In this document: positions 8,605 through 18,614 of the stretch, piece after piece
How positions within the stretch are numbered: position 1 is the stretch's first letter
How the letters are laid out: every line of letters begins with the position of its first letter
Source of the DNA: Sulfuricurvum sp.
Lineage (GTDB): Bacteria > Campylobacterota > Campylobacteria > Campylobacterales > Sulfurimonadaceae
Length of the DNA stretch: 64,000 bases
Direction of reading: 5' to 3'
NCBI GenBank assembly: GCA_030692765.1
Contig: JAUYUB010000006.1
Coordinates: forward strand, 62,001 to 126,000
Notes under the pieces: generated by a model
Told to the model about the DNA's origin: nothing
The model's input: only the letters and a program-made list of their open reading frames with translations
Databases searched by the model: none
Position numbers and translations under genes: made by a program

Positions 8605-9024
8605 ATGCGTAATCTATTATTAGTTCCACTGAGCTTTCTATTCGTAGGGTGCATTGGCATCGGTAGTGTTGTTTCTGAGAAACGAACTTACGAAACTAAG
8701 TCATTAACAATAAAAGAAGATGTTCTTGCAAAAAAAGGTGAACCTTACAAAAAAATCACCCATGGCGATCGAGAAGATTGGTTTTATAAGCGTGAATTGG
8801 CATGGGGCGGTATAGTAGTTCATTTTTTTCTTATACCAATTCCACTACTTCTTCCTTATGGGTACAGGGATACAGTTATAAACTTTGAGAAAAATACTAA
8901 AATCAGCGAAGAATTTGAATACGGAAGGACTCCTACAATTCTTTGTGGTCCACTTGTTCCAATGATACATGGAGCACAAGGTGATGATTTTTGCAGCATA
9001 TTCCCCAATTATCGATTTAACTAA
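8605..9024 (+). CDS. Small lipoprotein of unknown function, possibly BamE/SmpA-like
   Basis: A 139-residue protein with an N-terminal signal and lipobox (FVGC, Cys about residue 16), so it is probably a membrane lipoprotein. Residues 30-65 (LTIKEDVLAKKGEPYKKI, then DREDWFYKR) resemble the helix-helix-strand start of the BamE/SmpA fold, where a lipoprotein checks a short conserved turn (GEP) before a W/F-Y strand. A hydrophobic proline-rich stretch (IPIPLLLPYG) follows. It stands alone between nadK (opposite strand) and aspS. An AAAGGA site lies 9 bp before the ATG. I do not recognise a specific family, so the function is open. Confidence 0.6.
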   Translation: MRNLLLVPLSFLFVGCIGIGSVVSEKRTYETKSLTIKEDVLAKKGEPYKKITHGDREDWFYKRELAWGGIVVHFFLIPIPLLLPYGYRDTVINFEKNTKISEEFEYGRTPTILCGPLVPMIHGAQGDDFCSIFPNYRFN

Positions 9025-9116
9025 AACATGGGTCATATAATTCCCTCGTTCCAACTCTTGTGAGTGGAAACCATAGGGCAATTTGCAACATTATCAAAGC
9101 AAAAGTTTCTTAAGGC

Positions 9117-9122
9117 TATAAT
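9117..9122 (+). promoter_or_regulatory. Promoter -10 box for the aspS operon
   Basis: TATAAT in the context GGCTATAATTGCG, 30 bp upstream of the TTG start of aspS and followed by an AAGGA ribosome site at about 9139-9145. It probably drives aspS, both adk genes and the CinA-domain gene, which overlap or nearly touch. Confidence 0.55.
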
Positions 9123-9151
9123 TGCGAAAAATATAATCTAAGGACTTTGAT

Positions 9152-10905
9152 TTGAGAAGTCATTTTTGTACTGATTTAAGTGAAGTAAACGTTGGCCAAA
9201 AGGTCGTATTGTGCGGATGGGCGAACAGCTATCGCGACCATGGCGGAATCGTATTTATCGATCTTCGTGATAAAAGCGGCTTGATACAGCTCGTTTGTGA
9301 TCCAACGGACAATGTTCACGCGCACAAAGTTGCCAGTGAAGTACGCGATGAGTTTGTCCTCATAGCGCACGGACATATTCGTGCACGTGGCGAGGGTCTT
9401 ATTAACCCGCGTTTGAAAACAGGTACGATTGAAGTCGTAATTGATGAATTAATCATTGAAAACCGTAGCGAGCCTGTCCCTTTTCAAATTGGTGACAACA
9501 GTGTTGGAGAAGAAATACGTCTCAAATACCGCTATTTGGATCTTCGTAATCCAGCGATGTACAAGACTTTTTTACTACGCTCAAAAGCGGCGATAGCAGC
9601 TCGAAATACGCTCGATAAGCTAGGATTTCTGGAAGTCGAAACCCCTATTTTGACCAAATCAACTCCCGAGGGCGCACGTGACTATCTCGTGCCTAGCCGT
9701 GTGCATGAGGGTGAGTTTTACGCCCTTCCGCAATCTCCACAGCTTTTCAAACAGCTTTTGATGGTGGGCGGATTTGACCGTTATTTCCAAATCGCACGAT
9801 GTTTCCGTGATGAAGATTTACGTGCCGACCGTCAGCCTGAATTTACCCAGATAGACGTTGAGATGAGCTTTTGTAACCAAGAAGACGTTATTCGTGTTGC
9901 TGAAGAACTTATCGTTGCGATGTTTGAATCTGCGGGACACACCGTGACGACTCCGTTTAACCGTATTAAGTTCAACGATGCGATGGAGTGGTACGGTTCG
10001 GACAAACCGGACATGCGTTACGACCTCAAAATGGTCGATGTGATCGATATTTTTGCACGTTGTGACAATGAGATCTTCACAGGTATTGCCGCAAATCCAA
10101 AAATGAACCGTATCAAAGCCCTACGCGTACCGGGTGCTGATTTGGTTTTCTCCAAACGTGAGATGAAAAGCTTTGATGACTATGTCCGTAAATTCGGGGC
10201 AAAAGGGCTTGGCTATTTTCAGATGAAAGAAGACGGTCTTAAGGGACCTTTGGAAAAATTCTTTTTGCCTGAAGATCTTCAGCTCCTCGTTGAGCGCACA
10301 GGTATGGAAGTGGGCGACGTTGTCTTCTTCGGTGCAGGTGATAAAACAACCGTATGGGATTATATGGGACGTTTCCGTATTTTCATTGCGGAACATGAGA
10401 AAATGAATCTGATCGACAAAGATCGTTTCGAATTTGTCTGGGTTGTTGATTTCCCGATGTTTGAAATCGAAAACGGGCGTGTAAAAGCACTTCACCATCC
10501 GTTTACGATGCCTCGTGACCTTAATCATGAGCACCTGGACGATATCGAATCGATCGCATACGACATCGTACTCAACGGTGTGGAACTGGGCGGCGGATCG
10601 ATTCGTATCCACAAACAAGAGTTGCAGTCACAAATCTTCCACCTTCTTGGTATCGGTGAAGAAGAAGCGCAAGAGAAGTTTGGCTTCTTGCTGGATGCAC
10701 TCAAATTCGGTGCACCACCGCATGGCGGATTTGCCCTTGGATTTGACCGCTTCATGATGTTGTTGTCTAAAAAAGAGAGTATCCGTGACGTTATCGCCTT
10801 CCCTAAAACACAAAAAGCATCGTGTATCATGACCGATGCCCCTAACACCGTTGATATCGCTCAGTTACGCGAACTTCATATTCGTTTACGTGAGACTGCT
10901 AAATA

Positions 10906-10906
<1 letters not shown>
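9152..10906 (+). CDS. aspS: Aspartyl-tRNA synthetase (TTG start)
   Basis: A 584-residue class II synthetase that charges tRNA with aspartate. Motifs are complete: N-terminal OB-fold anticodon domain (residues 1-105), flipping loop and motif 2 [18 protein letters not shown] near residue 216, GAD/insertion domain (about residues 285-420), and motif 3 [13 protein letters not shown] near residue 530. The start is TTG, chosen because an AAGGA site precedes it by 7 bp and the N terminus MRSHFCTDL aligns with AspRS. Campylobacterota lack asparaginyl-tRNA synthetase in known genomes and use a non-discriminating AspRS with GatCAB; that role is inferred here. Confidence 0.97.
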
Positions 10907-12880
<1,974 letters not shown>

Positions 12881-12971
12881 TAACTTTTTTAATATTTATC
12901 CCGCTAATGACGATATACTCTTAAGGTTTTGTATTTCAGCAGTAAATGTAAATCTATACTGGGAGAAAAAG

Positions 12972-13106
12972 ATGCTAAATTATTTACTAATTGCCTTGCT
13001 AATCATAATAATCGCCTATATAGGTTACAGACGTTATTTTTTCCAAAAGCATAAAACCACACCCCCTTCAAAGCCTCACTTTACCCTAAAAATAGAGCAC
13101 GAATAA
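12972..13106 (+). CDS. Small membrane protein, 44 residues
   Basis: An ATG preceded by a GGGAGA ribosome site 5 bp upstream opens a 44-codon frame ending in TAA. The first 18 residues are a nearly continuous hydrophobic helix (LLIALLIIIIAYIGY), followed by a basic turn (RRYFFQKHK) and a short proline/threonine-rich tail. This is the shape of a single-pass membrane peptide with an N-out or N-in orientation set by the RR pair. It fills most of the otherwise empty 318 bp between the CinA-like gene and dapD. No family recognised. Confidence 0.55.
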   Translation: MLNYLLIALLIIIIAYIGYRRYFFQKHKTTPPSKPHFTLKIEHE

Positions 13107-13161
13107 TCCTTCTTTAAATAGCATAACCTACAAGCTTCAACACACTCCTAGGGGTTTATGC

Positions 13162-13167
13162 TAGAAT
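13162..13167 (+). promoter_or_regulatory. Extended -10 promoter for dapD
   Basis: TAGAAT with an upstream TGC (TATGCTAGAAT) forms an extended -10 box 32 bp before the dapD ATG. No -35 is needed or seen. Confidence 0.5.
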
Positions 13168-13198
13168 TCCATATTAATATTATCACAAGTGAGAGAAT

Positions 13199-14398
13199 AT
13201 GGAAATTTTAGAAACAGAATCCGCTTTCAAAGCAAGTGTTCAAGAGATTCAGAATACTGCTGGCTATAAAAATCCACTTGGATTTGGTATTTGTCGTGTT
13301 GATTTTGGCCAATTGGACTCAAGTAAAGTTCTTCAAGCAACTTACCCTGTTATGAACTGGAATGAAAATTTTGGCAGTGCCGCTGTTTTTATTAAAAATG
13401 TACAAGAGCAAGGACATAGTATTGACTTTAATGCCGATGAAGTCATCATTCCTGTAAATCTAAAGTTTTTAGAAGGGTGTCTTAATGCATTCACCCCTTA
13501 TGCAGATGAAGCGTATGGCGATGCCCATAAAAATATACAAGTCATTTCTGCGTTATACAATCACATCAAAGAAAATGGAATGCGCGACGAAGAGTTTCGT
13601 TTAGTACTCATTTTTAATGATGCAGCTTGTAAAAGTGTTGAAGCTACGTATCTCAAACTTTACGCGCTCTCTGCAGGAAAAGCTGGTTTACGTACATTAA
13701 ACCTCAATGGCGCATTTGGCGCATTACACAACGTTGCATGGTCTGATGGGCAACCAATTGAACTGGAATGGCTACGTGAAAATGAGATTGAACTCAAAAT
13801 TGCCAATCAATATCCTAAAATCGATTTTGTGGATAAATTTCCTCGTTTCCTTCAGCACATCATTCCTGCCAATAATACACGTATCCTTGATGATTCAAGA
13901 GTTCGTTTTGGGGCACAACTGCATGCGGGAACTACTATTATGCCGGGTGCCAGTTATGTCAATTTCAATGCAGGTACAACGGGTTCTAGTATGGTAGAGG
14001 GACGAATTTCGAGTTCTGCTATCGTCGGAGACGGTTCTGATGTCGGAGGTGGTGCTTCCATTCTAGGCGTACTAAGCGGTACAGATGGTAATCCTATATC
14101 CATCGGTAAAAACACCCTTTTAGGGGCGAACAGTGTTTGCGGAATCCCTCTTGGTGATGGCTGTATTATTGATGCAGGTATTGCAGTCTTAGCGGGTACG
14201 AAGATACAAATATCTCCCGATCAGCTTGCGCTTATCAAAGCAGCCAATCCTGCACAATCTCTAAAAGACTCTACTGTGTTTAAAGGCTCAGAACTTGCTG
14301 GATACAATGGAATCCATTTCCGTCAAGATTCACAAAACGGATCACTCATCGGTCGACGTTCCACGCGTGAAGTCAAACTAAACGCTGATTTACACTAA
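13199..14398 (+). CDS. dapD: Tetrahydrodipicolinate N-succinyltransferase, long form
   Basis: A 399-residue DapD of the long type found in Campylobacterota and Actinobacteria-like lineages (E. coli DapD is 274). It transfers succinyl from succinyl-CoA to tetrahydrodipicolinate in lysine/meso-diaminopimelate synthesis, which also feeds peptidoglycan. The C-terminal half (about residues 225-370) is a left-handed beta-helix built of hexapeptide repeats: VRFGAQLHAGTTIMPGAS, then SSSAIVGDGSDVGGGASI and ISIGKNTLLGANS. The gene is monocistronic, with its own extended -10 promoter. Confidence 0.92.
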   Translation: MEILETESAFKASVQEIQNTAGYKNPLGFGICRVDFGQLDSSKVLQATYPVMNWNENFGSAAVFIKNVQEQGHSIDFNADEVIIPVNLKFLEGCLNAFTPYADEAYGDAHKNIQVISALYNHIKENGMRDEEFRLVLIFNDAACKSVEATYLKLYALSAGKAGLRTLNLNGAFGALHNVAWSDGQPIELEWLRENEIELKIANQYPKIDFVDKFPRFLQHIIPANNTRILDDSRVRFGAQLHAGTTIMPGASYVNFNAGTTGSSMVEGRISSSAIVGDGSDVGGGASILGVLSGTDGNPISIGKNTLLGANSVCGIPLGDGCIIDAGIAVLAGTKIQISPDQLALIKAANPAQSLKDSTVFKGSELAGYNGIHFRQDSQNGSLIGRRSTREVKLNADLH

Positions 14399-14409
14399 AT
14401 CCATTTTCT

Positions 14410-14430
14410 CTACAACTCTTAAGGTTGTAG
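14410..14430 (+). terminator. Hairpin downstream of dapD
   Basis: A perfect 7-bp inverted repeat CTACAAC/GTTGTAG with a 7-nt loop lies 12 bp after dapD. No run of T follows, so it may be a weak terminator or only an RNA 3'-end stabiliser. Confidence 0.35.
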
Positions 14431-14469
14431 GACATATACTGTGTCTAATTTAATATAAGGGGTATTGTG

Positions 14470-14778
14470 ATGATAAGTTCAAACGTATCTTCCATTCTCT
14501 CGCATCAAACATACATGAATAATGATGCACACAACGTAGCCAATGTAAATACAGATGGGTTTGTTCCACAAAACACTGTCATAAAAGAGGCTGACAATCA
14601 AGGATCTACTCAAGCAGTAACCAGCAAAGCTACTGATGTTGGAAGCGAGAAATCGCAAACCAATCTAGCAAAAGAGCTCACTGATCAAATTACGATAGAG
14701 AATGTCACTGAAGCAAATGTAGTGGCAATCCAGACACAAGACAGAATGTTTGGATCACTTTTGGATATTAAAGCTTAG
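14470..14778 (+). CDS. Tiny flagellar rod/hook-like protein
   Basis: A 102-residue protein carrying both ends of a flagellar axial protein with almost no middle. Near the N terminus it has SHQTYMNNDAHNVANVNTDGF, trimmed here to its core ANVNTDGF, the rod-protein signature seen as ANNIANVNTxGY in FlgG. The C terminus NVTEANVVAIQTQDRMFGS matches the amphipathic C-terminal helix of FlgC/FlgB-type rod proteins. The ATG is chosen over a GTG one codon upstream because an AAGGGG site fits it. It is not in a flagellar operon. It could be a rod adaptor or a regulator-like mimic; the role is inferred only. Its last 11 bp overlap the convergent NlpC/P60 gene. Confidence 0.65.
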   Translation: MISSNVSSILSHQTYMNNDAHNVANVNTDGFVPQNTVIKEADNQGSTQAVTSKATDVGSEKSQTNLAKELTDQITIENVTEANVVAIQTQDRMFGSLLDIKA

Positions 14779-16246
14779 AAAGCTTCTCTTTGCCTTTTTG
14801 ACGGGCAGTAGGAATTACAGGCGCATGTGTAAATATATTCATACTCACCAACGTTCTTAATAGCATATTGTTGAGATCAAAGTTTTCAACTTCTCTCCCG
14901 AGTTGAAGTGTTGTAATCACTGCTTTTCCAACAATGTCTCTCCCTTTTTTTCCCGTCGTATCAATCGTTCGTATCCCCCATATATTATGCATTACCATAA
15001 CATTATTTTCATAGGTTCCAATATACAACAGAACATGTCCCTTTTTATATAAAATAGTTTCAAAAGGGATGCCTTTTTCTTTTATTAATGCAATTTTTTG
15101 ACTATTATCAAGTCCATTGAAGGAAATAACTTCCCCTTTTTTAGCTTGTGATGCTGAATTTCTTGGCAGCCAAATCCCAAAAGGAGTCAAATAATCACGG
15201 ATCATAGATGAACAATCACGCTCTTCAAACATCCCACCCCAACCATAAGTATTACGCAATAGATGCATTCCTATCTTAGTCAGATCCTCTTTATTCAGCA
15301 GATGTCTTCCAATGTGTCCTACATCTTTTGGAACCATCATCTCTTCAGTACTGCCACTGCTTTTCAAAAAGAGAACCTTGAAACCTTCAGACGTCTCTTC
15401 TATAAGTGGCAAAACCATTCCTATACGTGAATAGGCAATAAATTTGTTGGATTCGTCGTACAGAGGTATTTGATCCTGAGTAATAAAAACTTTTTCTTTA
15501 TCCTGGATGAGTTTGATCTGTTCTTGAGTTATCACTCTAACCCCATCGCTTTCAACCCATCCTGATGCATTATTGGTAAAAATATACACCCATGAACCAT
15601 CTTTGGAATAATGGGAGATAAAAATAGGTTCATTAAACGCTACACTGCTGTTTTGCAGTAGATCAAATGGATATCCCTCGCCTGGTTTTGTTGGATTTTT
15701 GTAGAGTGGTTTTGATGTAGGAAACACACGGATATTCATCCATTTAGTAGTAATCGCAGGTTTATTAACTGTTGAAAAAGCCAAAAAATTACTCTGAACA
15801 ACAAGCTGGGGAATCCATGTAGGATCAATAGGTTTTAAATTACTCCCATATCCTCCAGTAAAGGCACTGATGGGCCACTGAGCTTCTTTACTGCAAATAG
15901 GCGCTGCTACTAAATAACCCCATGGAGCATAATAATGCTTCTCAAAATGTTTTTGAACTTCAAAAGGAATCTCTTGATTCGTAAAATTCAGATCAAGATA
16001 GGGTGAAAGGCTTTGTGGAAAATATTCTAAATCATTGACTTTTTTAAAAATTGAAGGAAGTTCTGGCTCAAGATCTTGAGGCAATGGGACATCATATACA
16101 TCAGACGTCGTATTTAGATCATTACAAATAGGAGGCAAAGAGTTTGCCTCTGTGTCACGTGAAGCTATTTTTGGATGCGTTTTACTACACCCGTTCAATA
16201 AAAATAAAATTCCAAAAATACCTACACACTTCGCTACACTTTTCAT
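14768..16246 (-). CDS. SH3/NlpC-P60 peptidoglycan endopeptidase, lipoprotein
   Basis: A 492-residue lipoprotein (lipobox LLNGC, Cys about residue 20). An N-terminal stabilising domain (about 45-160) and two SH3b domains (about 165-330, with SGWVESDGVR) precede a C-terminal NlpC/P60 cysteine peptidase. The catalytic Cys lies in FEERDCSSMIRDYL near residue 345, and the His in KKGHVLLYIGTY near residue 405. This arrangement is the YkfC-like gamma-D-glutamyl-diaminopimelate endopeptidase type, cutting peptidoglycan stem peptides. It ends head-on against the tiny rod-like gene and follows the S24 repressor by 25 bp. Confidence 0.85.
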   Translation of the reverse strand: MKSVAKCVGIFGILFLLNGCSKTHPKIASRDTEANSLPPICNDLNTTSDVYDVPLPQDLEPELPSIFKKVNDLEYFPQSLSPYLDLNFTNQEIPFEVQKHFEKHYYAPWGYLVAAPICSKEAQWPISAFTGGYGSNLKPIDPTWIPQLVVQSNFLAFSTVNKPAITTKWMNIRVFPTSKPLYKNPTKPGEGYPFDLLQNSSVAFNEPIFISHYSKDGSWVYIFTNNASGWVESDGVRVITQEQIKLIQDKEKVFITQDQIPLYDESNKFIAYSRIGMVLPLIEETSEGFKVLFLKSSGSTEEMMVPKDVGHIGRHLLNKEDLTKIGMHLLRNTYGWGGMFEERDCSSMIRDYLTPFGIWLPRNSASQAKKGEVISFNGLDNSQKIALIKEKGIPFETILYKKGHVLLYIGTYENNVMVMHNIWGIRTIDTTGKKGRDIVGKAVITTLQLGREVENFDLNNMLLRTLVSMNIFTHAPVIPTARQKGKEKLSKL

Positions 16247-16271
16247 TCATTCACTTTGATACTAGATATAC

Positions 16272-16931
16272 TTATTCAACACCACCAAAACGTCCCACGA
16301 CACGCCCAATAATCTCTACTTCATTGCGTTGTGCCACATACGTTGGATAGTCTTTATTGTCTGAAATAATATCGAGTTTACCATCAATTCTCACTTGTAC
16401 TCTTTTAATAAATAGCCCATATTCAGTTCGTATGGTAAACACACCACCTCGGCTTACTTCTTTTTTAGCTCGATTGATAAAGACAATATCGTTGTAACTA
16501 AAAGATGGCTCCATAGAATCACCCGAAACGTTAATCGCCTCAATATTGCGTAATTCTTTCTCACCGCCCAGTGACATCACAAAATTTTCTTCTAACATTA
16601 AGGGTTCAAAATCCAGCTCTTCATTTTCAGCGCCCCCACCTGCGGAGGCACTTACCGAAGAGAAATACCGCACCATATAAAAGCGATTGGTCGGTTCAAT
16701 CAAGCTTTCGGGAGATTGATTGTAAAGAATCCAATTAATAGCAATGGAACGCTTGGCACAAAAATCGAGCAATTCATTAAACGGAATCTTATTGCGCTTT
16801 TTCATCGTTGCGAAATTCATTTGAGTAATTTCCAATAACTCTGCAACATCTTTATCGAATACTTTTTTATCGGGGAATTCCCCTGAAACGATATCTTTGA
16901 TCGTTTCAACAATTTCAAAAAAACTTTTCAT
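16272..16931 (-). CDS. S24-family (CI/LexA-like) transcriptional repressor
   Basis: A 219-residue self-cleaving-type repressor. Residues 25-70 form a lambda-type helix-turn-helix (DVAELLEITQMNFATMKKRN). A linker with an Ala-Gly pair (SASAGGG, A97-G98) is the probable autocleavage point. The S24 protease part carries Ser139 (VSGDSMEPSF) and Lys176 (GLFIKRV), the catalytic dyad. LexA itself is absent from well-studied Campylobacterota, so this may be a damage- or stress-responsive regulator. No phage genes are nearby. It is preceded by a promoter whose -35 and spacer contain palindromes, suggesting autoregulation. Confidence 0.88.
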   Translation of the reverse strand: MKSFFEIVETIKDIVSGEFPDKKVFDKDVAELLEITQMNFATMKKRNKIPFNELLDFCAKRSIAINWILYNQSPESLIEPTNRFYMVRYFSSVSASAGGGAENEELDFEPLMLEENFVMSLGGEKELRNIEAINVSGDSMEPSFSYNDIVFINRAKKEVSRGGVFTIRTEYGLFIKRVQVRIDGKLDIISDNKDYPTYVAQRNEVEIIGRVVGRFGGVE

Positions 16932-16965
16932 TGAGCCTCTCCATCTTTTAATTGTATGTGATATT

Positions 16966-17053
16966 GTAGGTATTATGGCATATATTTCAATAAATATGTC
17001 AATTTGTCATATTAATACTGATAAAGTTGATAATTAATTACTATTTGTCAAAT
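16966..17053. promoter_or_regulatory. S24 repressor promoter/operator region
   Basis: On the minus strand a TTGACA (16997-17002) and an extended CATAAT lie upstream of the repressor, though the 19-bp spacer is long. The spacer holds a palindrome ATATTTcaatAAATAT (16982-16997). Three related boxes with a TGTCA core follow: ATATGTCAATT (16994-17004), ATTTGTCATAT (17002-17012) and the palindrome ATTTGTCAAAT (17043-17053). They are good candidates for repressor-binding sites between the repressor and the divergent micro-ORF. Binding is inferred. Confidence 0.45.
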
Positions 17054-17086
17054 CAATAAAAAATTACTATCCAATAGGAGTACACA

Positions 17087-17170
17087 ATGGCGCGAATAAT
17101 TAAAAAAGCAAATACAATGATGGATCGTTTTGAAGAAAGAATGGAAAACTGGGCAAAAAAAATATTTTAA
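17087..17170 (+). CDS. Micro-ORF, 27 residues, divergent from the S24 repressor
   Basis: ATG preceded by a strong AGGAG site 6 bp upstream opens a 27-codon frame with start, stop and ideal spacing. The peptide is basic and amphipathic: MARIIKKANTMM, then DRFEERMENWAKKIF, with a helical spacing of hydrophobic residues. It lies directly downstream of the putative repressor operators and its stop overlaps the stop of a convergent 41-residue ORF. Such short amphipathic peptides can act on membranes or be regulators; no homologue known to me. The strong ribosome site is the main evidence. Confidence 0.45.
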   Translation: MARIIKKANTMMDRFEERMENWAKKIF

Positions 17171-17292
17171 TTCGAAGCAGAATCTTCTTTATCGAACTGA
17201 TTGATACGCGAGAGGTGGTAGCCTCTAAAAATGTAGATGAGAAAGAGGATAAAGCCAATGACCATGATCGTATCAAAAGTTTGAAAGATCAC
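17167..17292 (-). CDS. Small membrane protein coupled to trmL, 41 residues
   Basis: A GTG start overlaps the trmL stop codon (GTGA junction), and the frame runs 41 codons to a TAA. The peptide has one hydrophobic segment (TIMVIGFILFLIYIF) followed by a basic turn (RGYHLSR) and a short acidic tail. A stop-start overlap after an enzyme gene is typical of a real coupled gene. It is the last gene of the leuD-trmL operon. The function is unknown. Confidence 0.55.
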   Translation of the reverse strand: MIFQTFDTIMVIGFILFLIYIFRGYHLSRINQFDKEDSASN

Positions 17293-17759
17293 ATCATTTC
17301 CTTGTATCCTATGAAGTTTTGTTTAATAGCTTCATAGAGTATGATTCCTGTACTTATCGCGAGATTAAGACTTCGCCCCTCTTTCGTCATTGGAATGGTC
17401 ATACATTGCTGCGGAAATTTAGCCAATAAATCAGCAGGTAAACCCGCTGTTTCACTACCAAAAAAGAGATAATCTCCTTCTTGAAATTCAAACTCAAAAT
17501 ATGGTTTATCCGTCTTGGTGGTAGCATAAAAAAAACGGTCACTTTTTTCAATTGAATCAAAAAAATCGTCCAGACTTTCCCATACTTTTAAATCAATTTT
17601 ATGCCAATAATCTAAGCCAGATCTTCGAACGGCTTTTTCGCTGATGTCAAATCCAAGAGGCTTAACAAGATGCAATGTCGCACCCGTATTGACGCATAAA
17701 CGTCCGATTGCTCCGGTGTTGTTAGGAATTTGAGGGTTAACAAGGACAATATTAAACAT
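17289..17759 (-). CDS. trmL: tRNA (cytidine/uridine-34 2'-O)-methyltransferase TrmL
   Basis: A 156-residue SPOUT methyltransferase that 2'-O-methylates the wobble base of tRNA-Leu. Motif 1 is NPQIPNNTGAIGRLCVNTGATLHL, of which NNTGAIGRLC marks the site near residue 14; motif 2 is LFFGSETAGLP near residue 94; motif 3 is MTKEGRSLNLAISTGI near residue 118, the trefoil-knot S-adenosylmethionine pocket. Length matches E. coli TrmL (157). It follows purU by 3 bp. Confidence 0.93.
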   Translation of the reverse strand: MFNIVLVNPQIPNNTGAIGRLCVNTGATLHLVKPLGFDISEKAVRRSGLDYWHKIDLKVWESLDDFFDSIEKSDRFFYATTKTDKPYFEFEFQEGDYLFFGSETAGLPADLLAKFPQQCMTIPMTKEGRSLNLAISTGIILYEAIKQNFIGYKEMM

Positions 17760-17762
17760 GGT

Positions 17763-18614
17763 TTAGAAAATGACTGTTTTATTTACATGAACAAAAATAC
17801 GATCTTCTAGTGCCAGCTTCAATGCTTTTGACAAGACGATTTTCTCAACATCTTTTCCCGAACGCTGCATGTCTTCCCAACCGTATGCATGATCCACATG
17901 AATAACATTTTGCGCGATAATAGGACCTTCATCCAGATTATTATTTACAAAATGGGCCGTTGCACCAATAATCTTAACCCCACGTTCATACGCCTGCTTG
18001 TAAGGGTTGGCACCGATAAATGCCGGAAGAAAAGAATGGTGAATATTGATGATTTTATCTTCATACGCTTGGACAAAACGTGGTGTTAAAATACGCATGT
18101 ACTTTGCTAATACAATATAGTCAATATCCCCCAATGAAGCTAAACACTCTAATACCTTTGTTTCATGACTATCACGATCCAGATCCACGTGTGAGACCGT
18201 ATAAAAAGGGATATCAAATTTAGAAACCAACGGTTCTAACAGATTATAGTTTGATACAACCGCTACGATCTGAGCATCCAGTTCACCTGCCTCATAACGG
18301 ATTAAAATGTCACCTAGCGCATGAGATTCTTTGGTTGCCATCAATACAATACGCTTTTTACGTGGCGCAATAACTTCTAAAATGGTGTTTTTTGGTAGAA
18401 CATTGGATAATTCTTGCTTTAAATCTTCTACATCAATATCACCCGCAATGACACTGCGCATAAAAAACTTATTGTGCACTTTATCTACAAATTCATGATT
18501 GGAAATAATATTAAGATTGCGATGATAAAAAATACTCGAAACTTTATAAACAAGTCCCTTTTCATCATTGCACTGAATTAATACACGATACTGTTCATTC
18601 ATATTGATACTCAT
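17763..18614 (-). CDS. purU: Formyltetrahydrofolate deformylase
   Basis: A 283-residue PurU: an N-terminal ACT regulatory domain (about residues 1-80, RVLIQCNDEKGLVYKVS) and a C-terminal formyltransferase-fold hydrolase domain. The catalytic segment is INIHHSFLPAFIGANPYKQA near residue 190, with the essential Asp in NLDEGPIIAQ near residue 229. It releases formate from 10-formyl-tetrahydrofolate and balances one-carbon units. The ATG overlaps the last base of the CiaD-like gene. In Campylobacter jejuni purU also lies close to ciaD, as I recall. Confidence 0.95.
   Translation of the reverse strand: MSINMNEQYRVLIQCNDEKGLVYKVSSIFYHRNLNIISNHEFVDKVHNKFFMRSVIAGDIDVEDLKQELSNVLPKNTILEVIAPRKKRIVLMATKESHALGDILIRYEAGELDAQIVAVVSNYNLLEPLVSKFDIPFYTVSHVDLDRDSHETKVLECLASLGDIDYIVLAKYMRILTPRFVQAYEDKIINIHHSFLPAFIGANPYKQAYERGVKIIGATAHFVNNNLDEGPIIAQNVIHVDHAYGWEDMQRSGKDVEKIVLSKALKLALEDRIFVHVNKTVIF

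Noticed and set aside
10121-10618. Minus-strand 165-codon frame inside aspS
   Set aside because: Antisense to conserved AspRS domains; no promoter or family motif.
16272-17170. Prophage immunity region
   Set aside because: The S24 repressor alone suggests phage, but no integrase, replication or structural gene occurs anywhere in the window.
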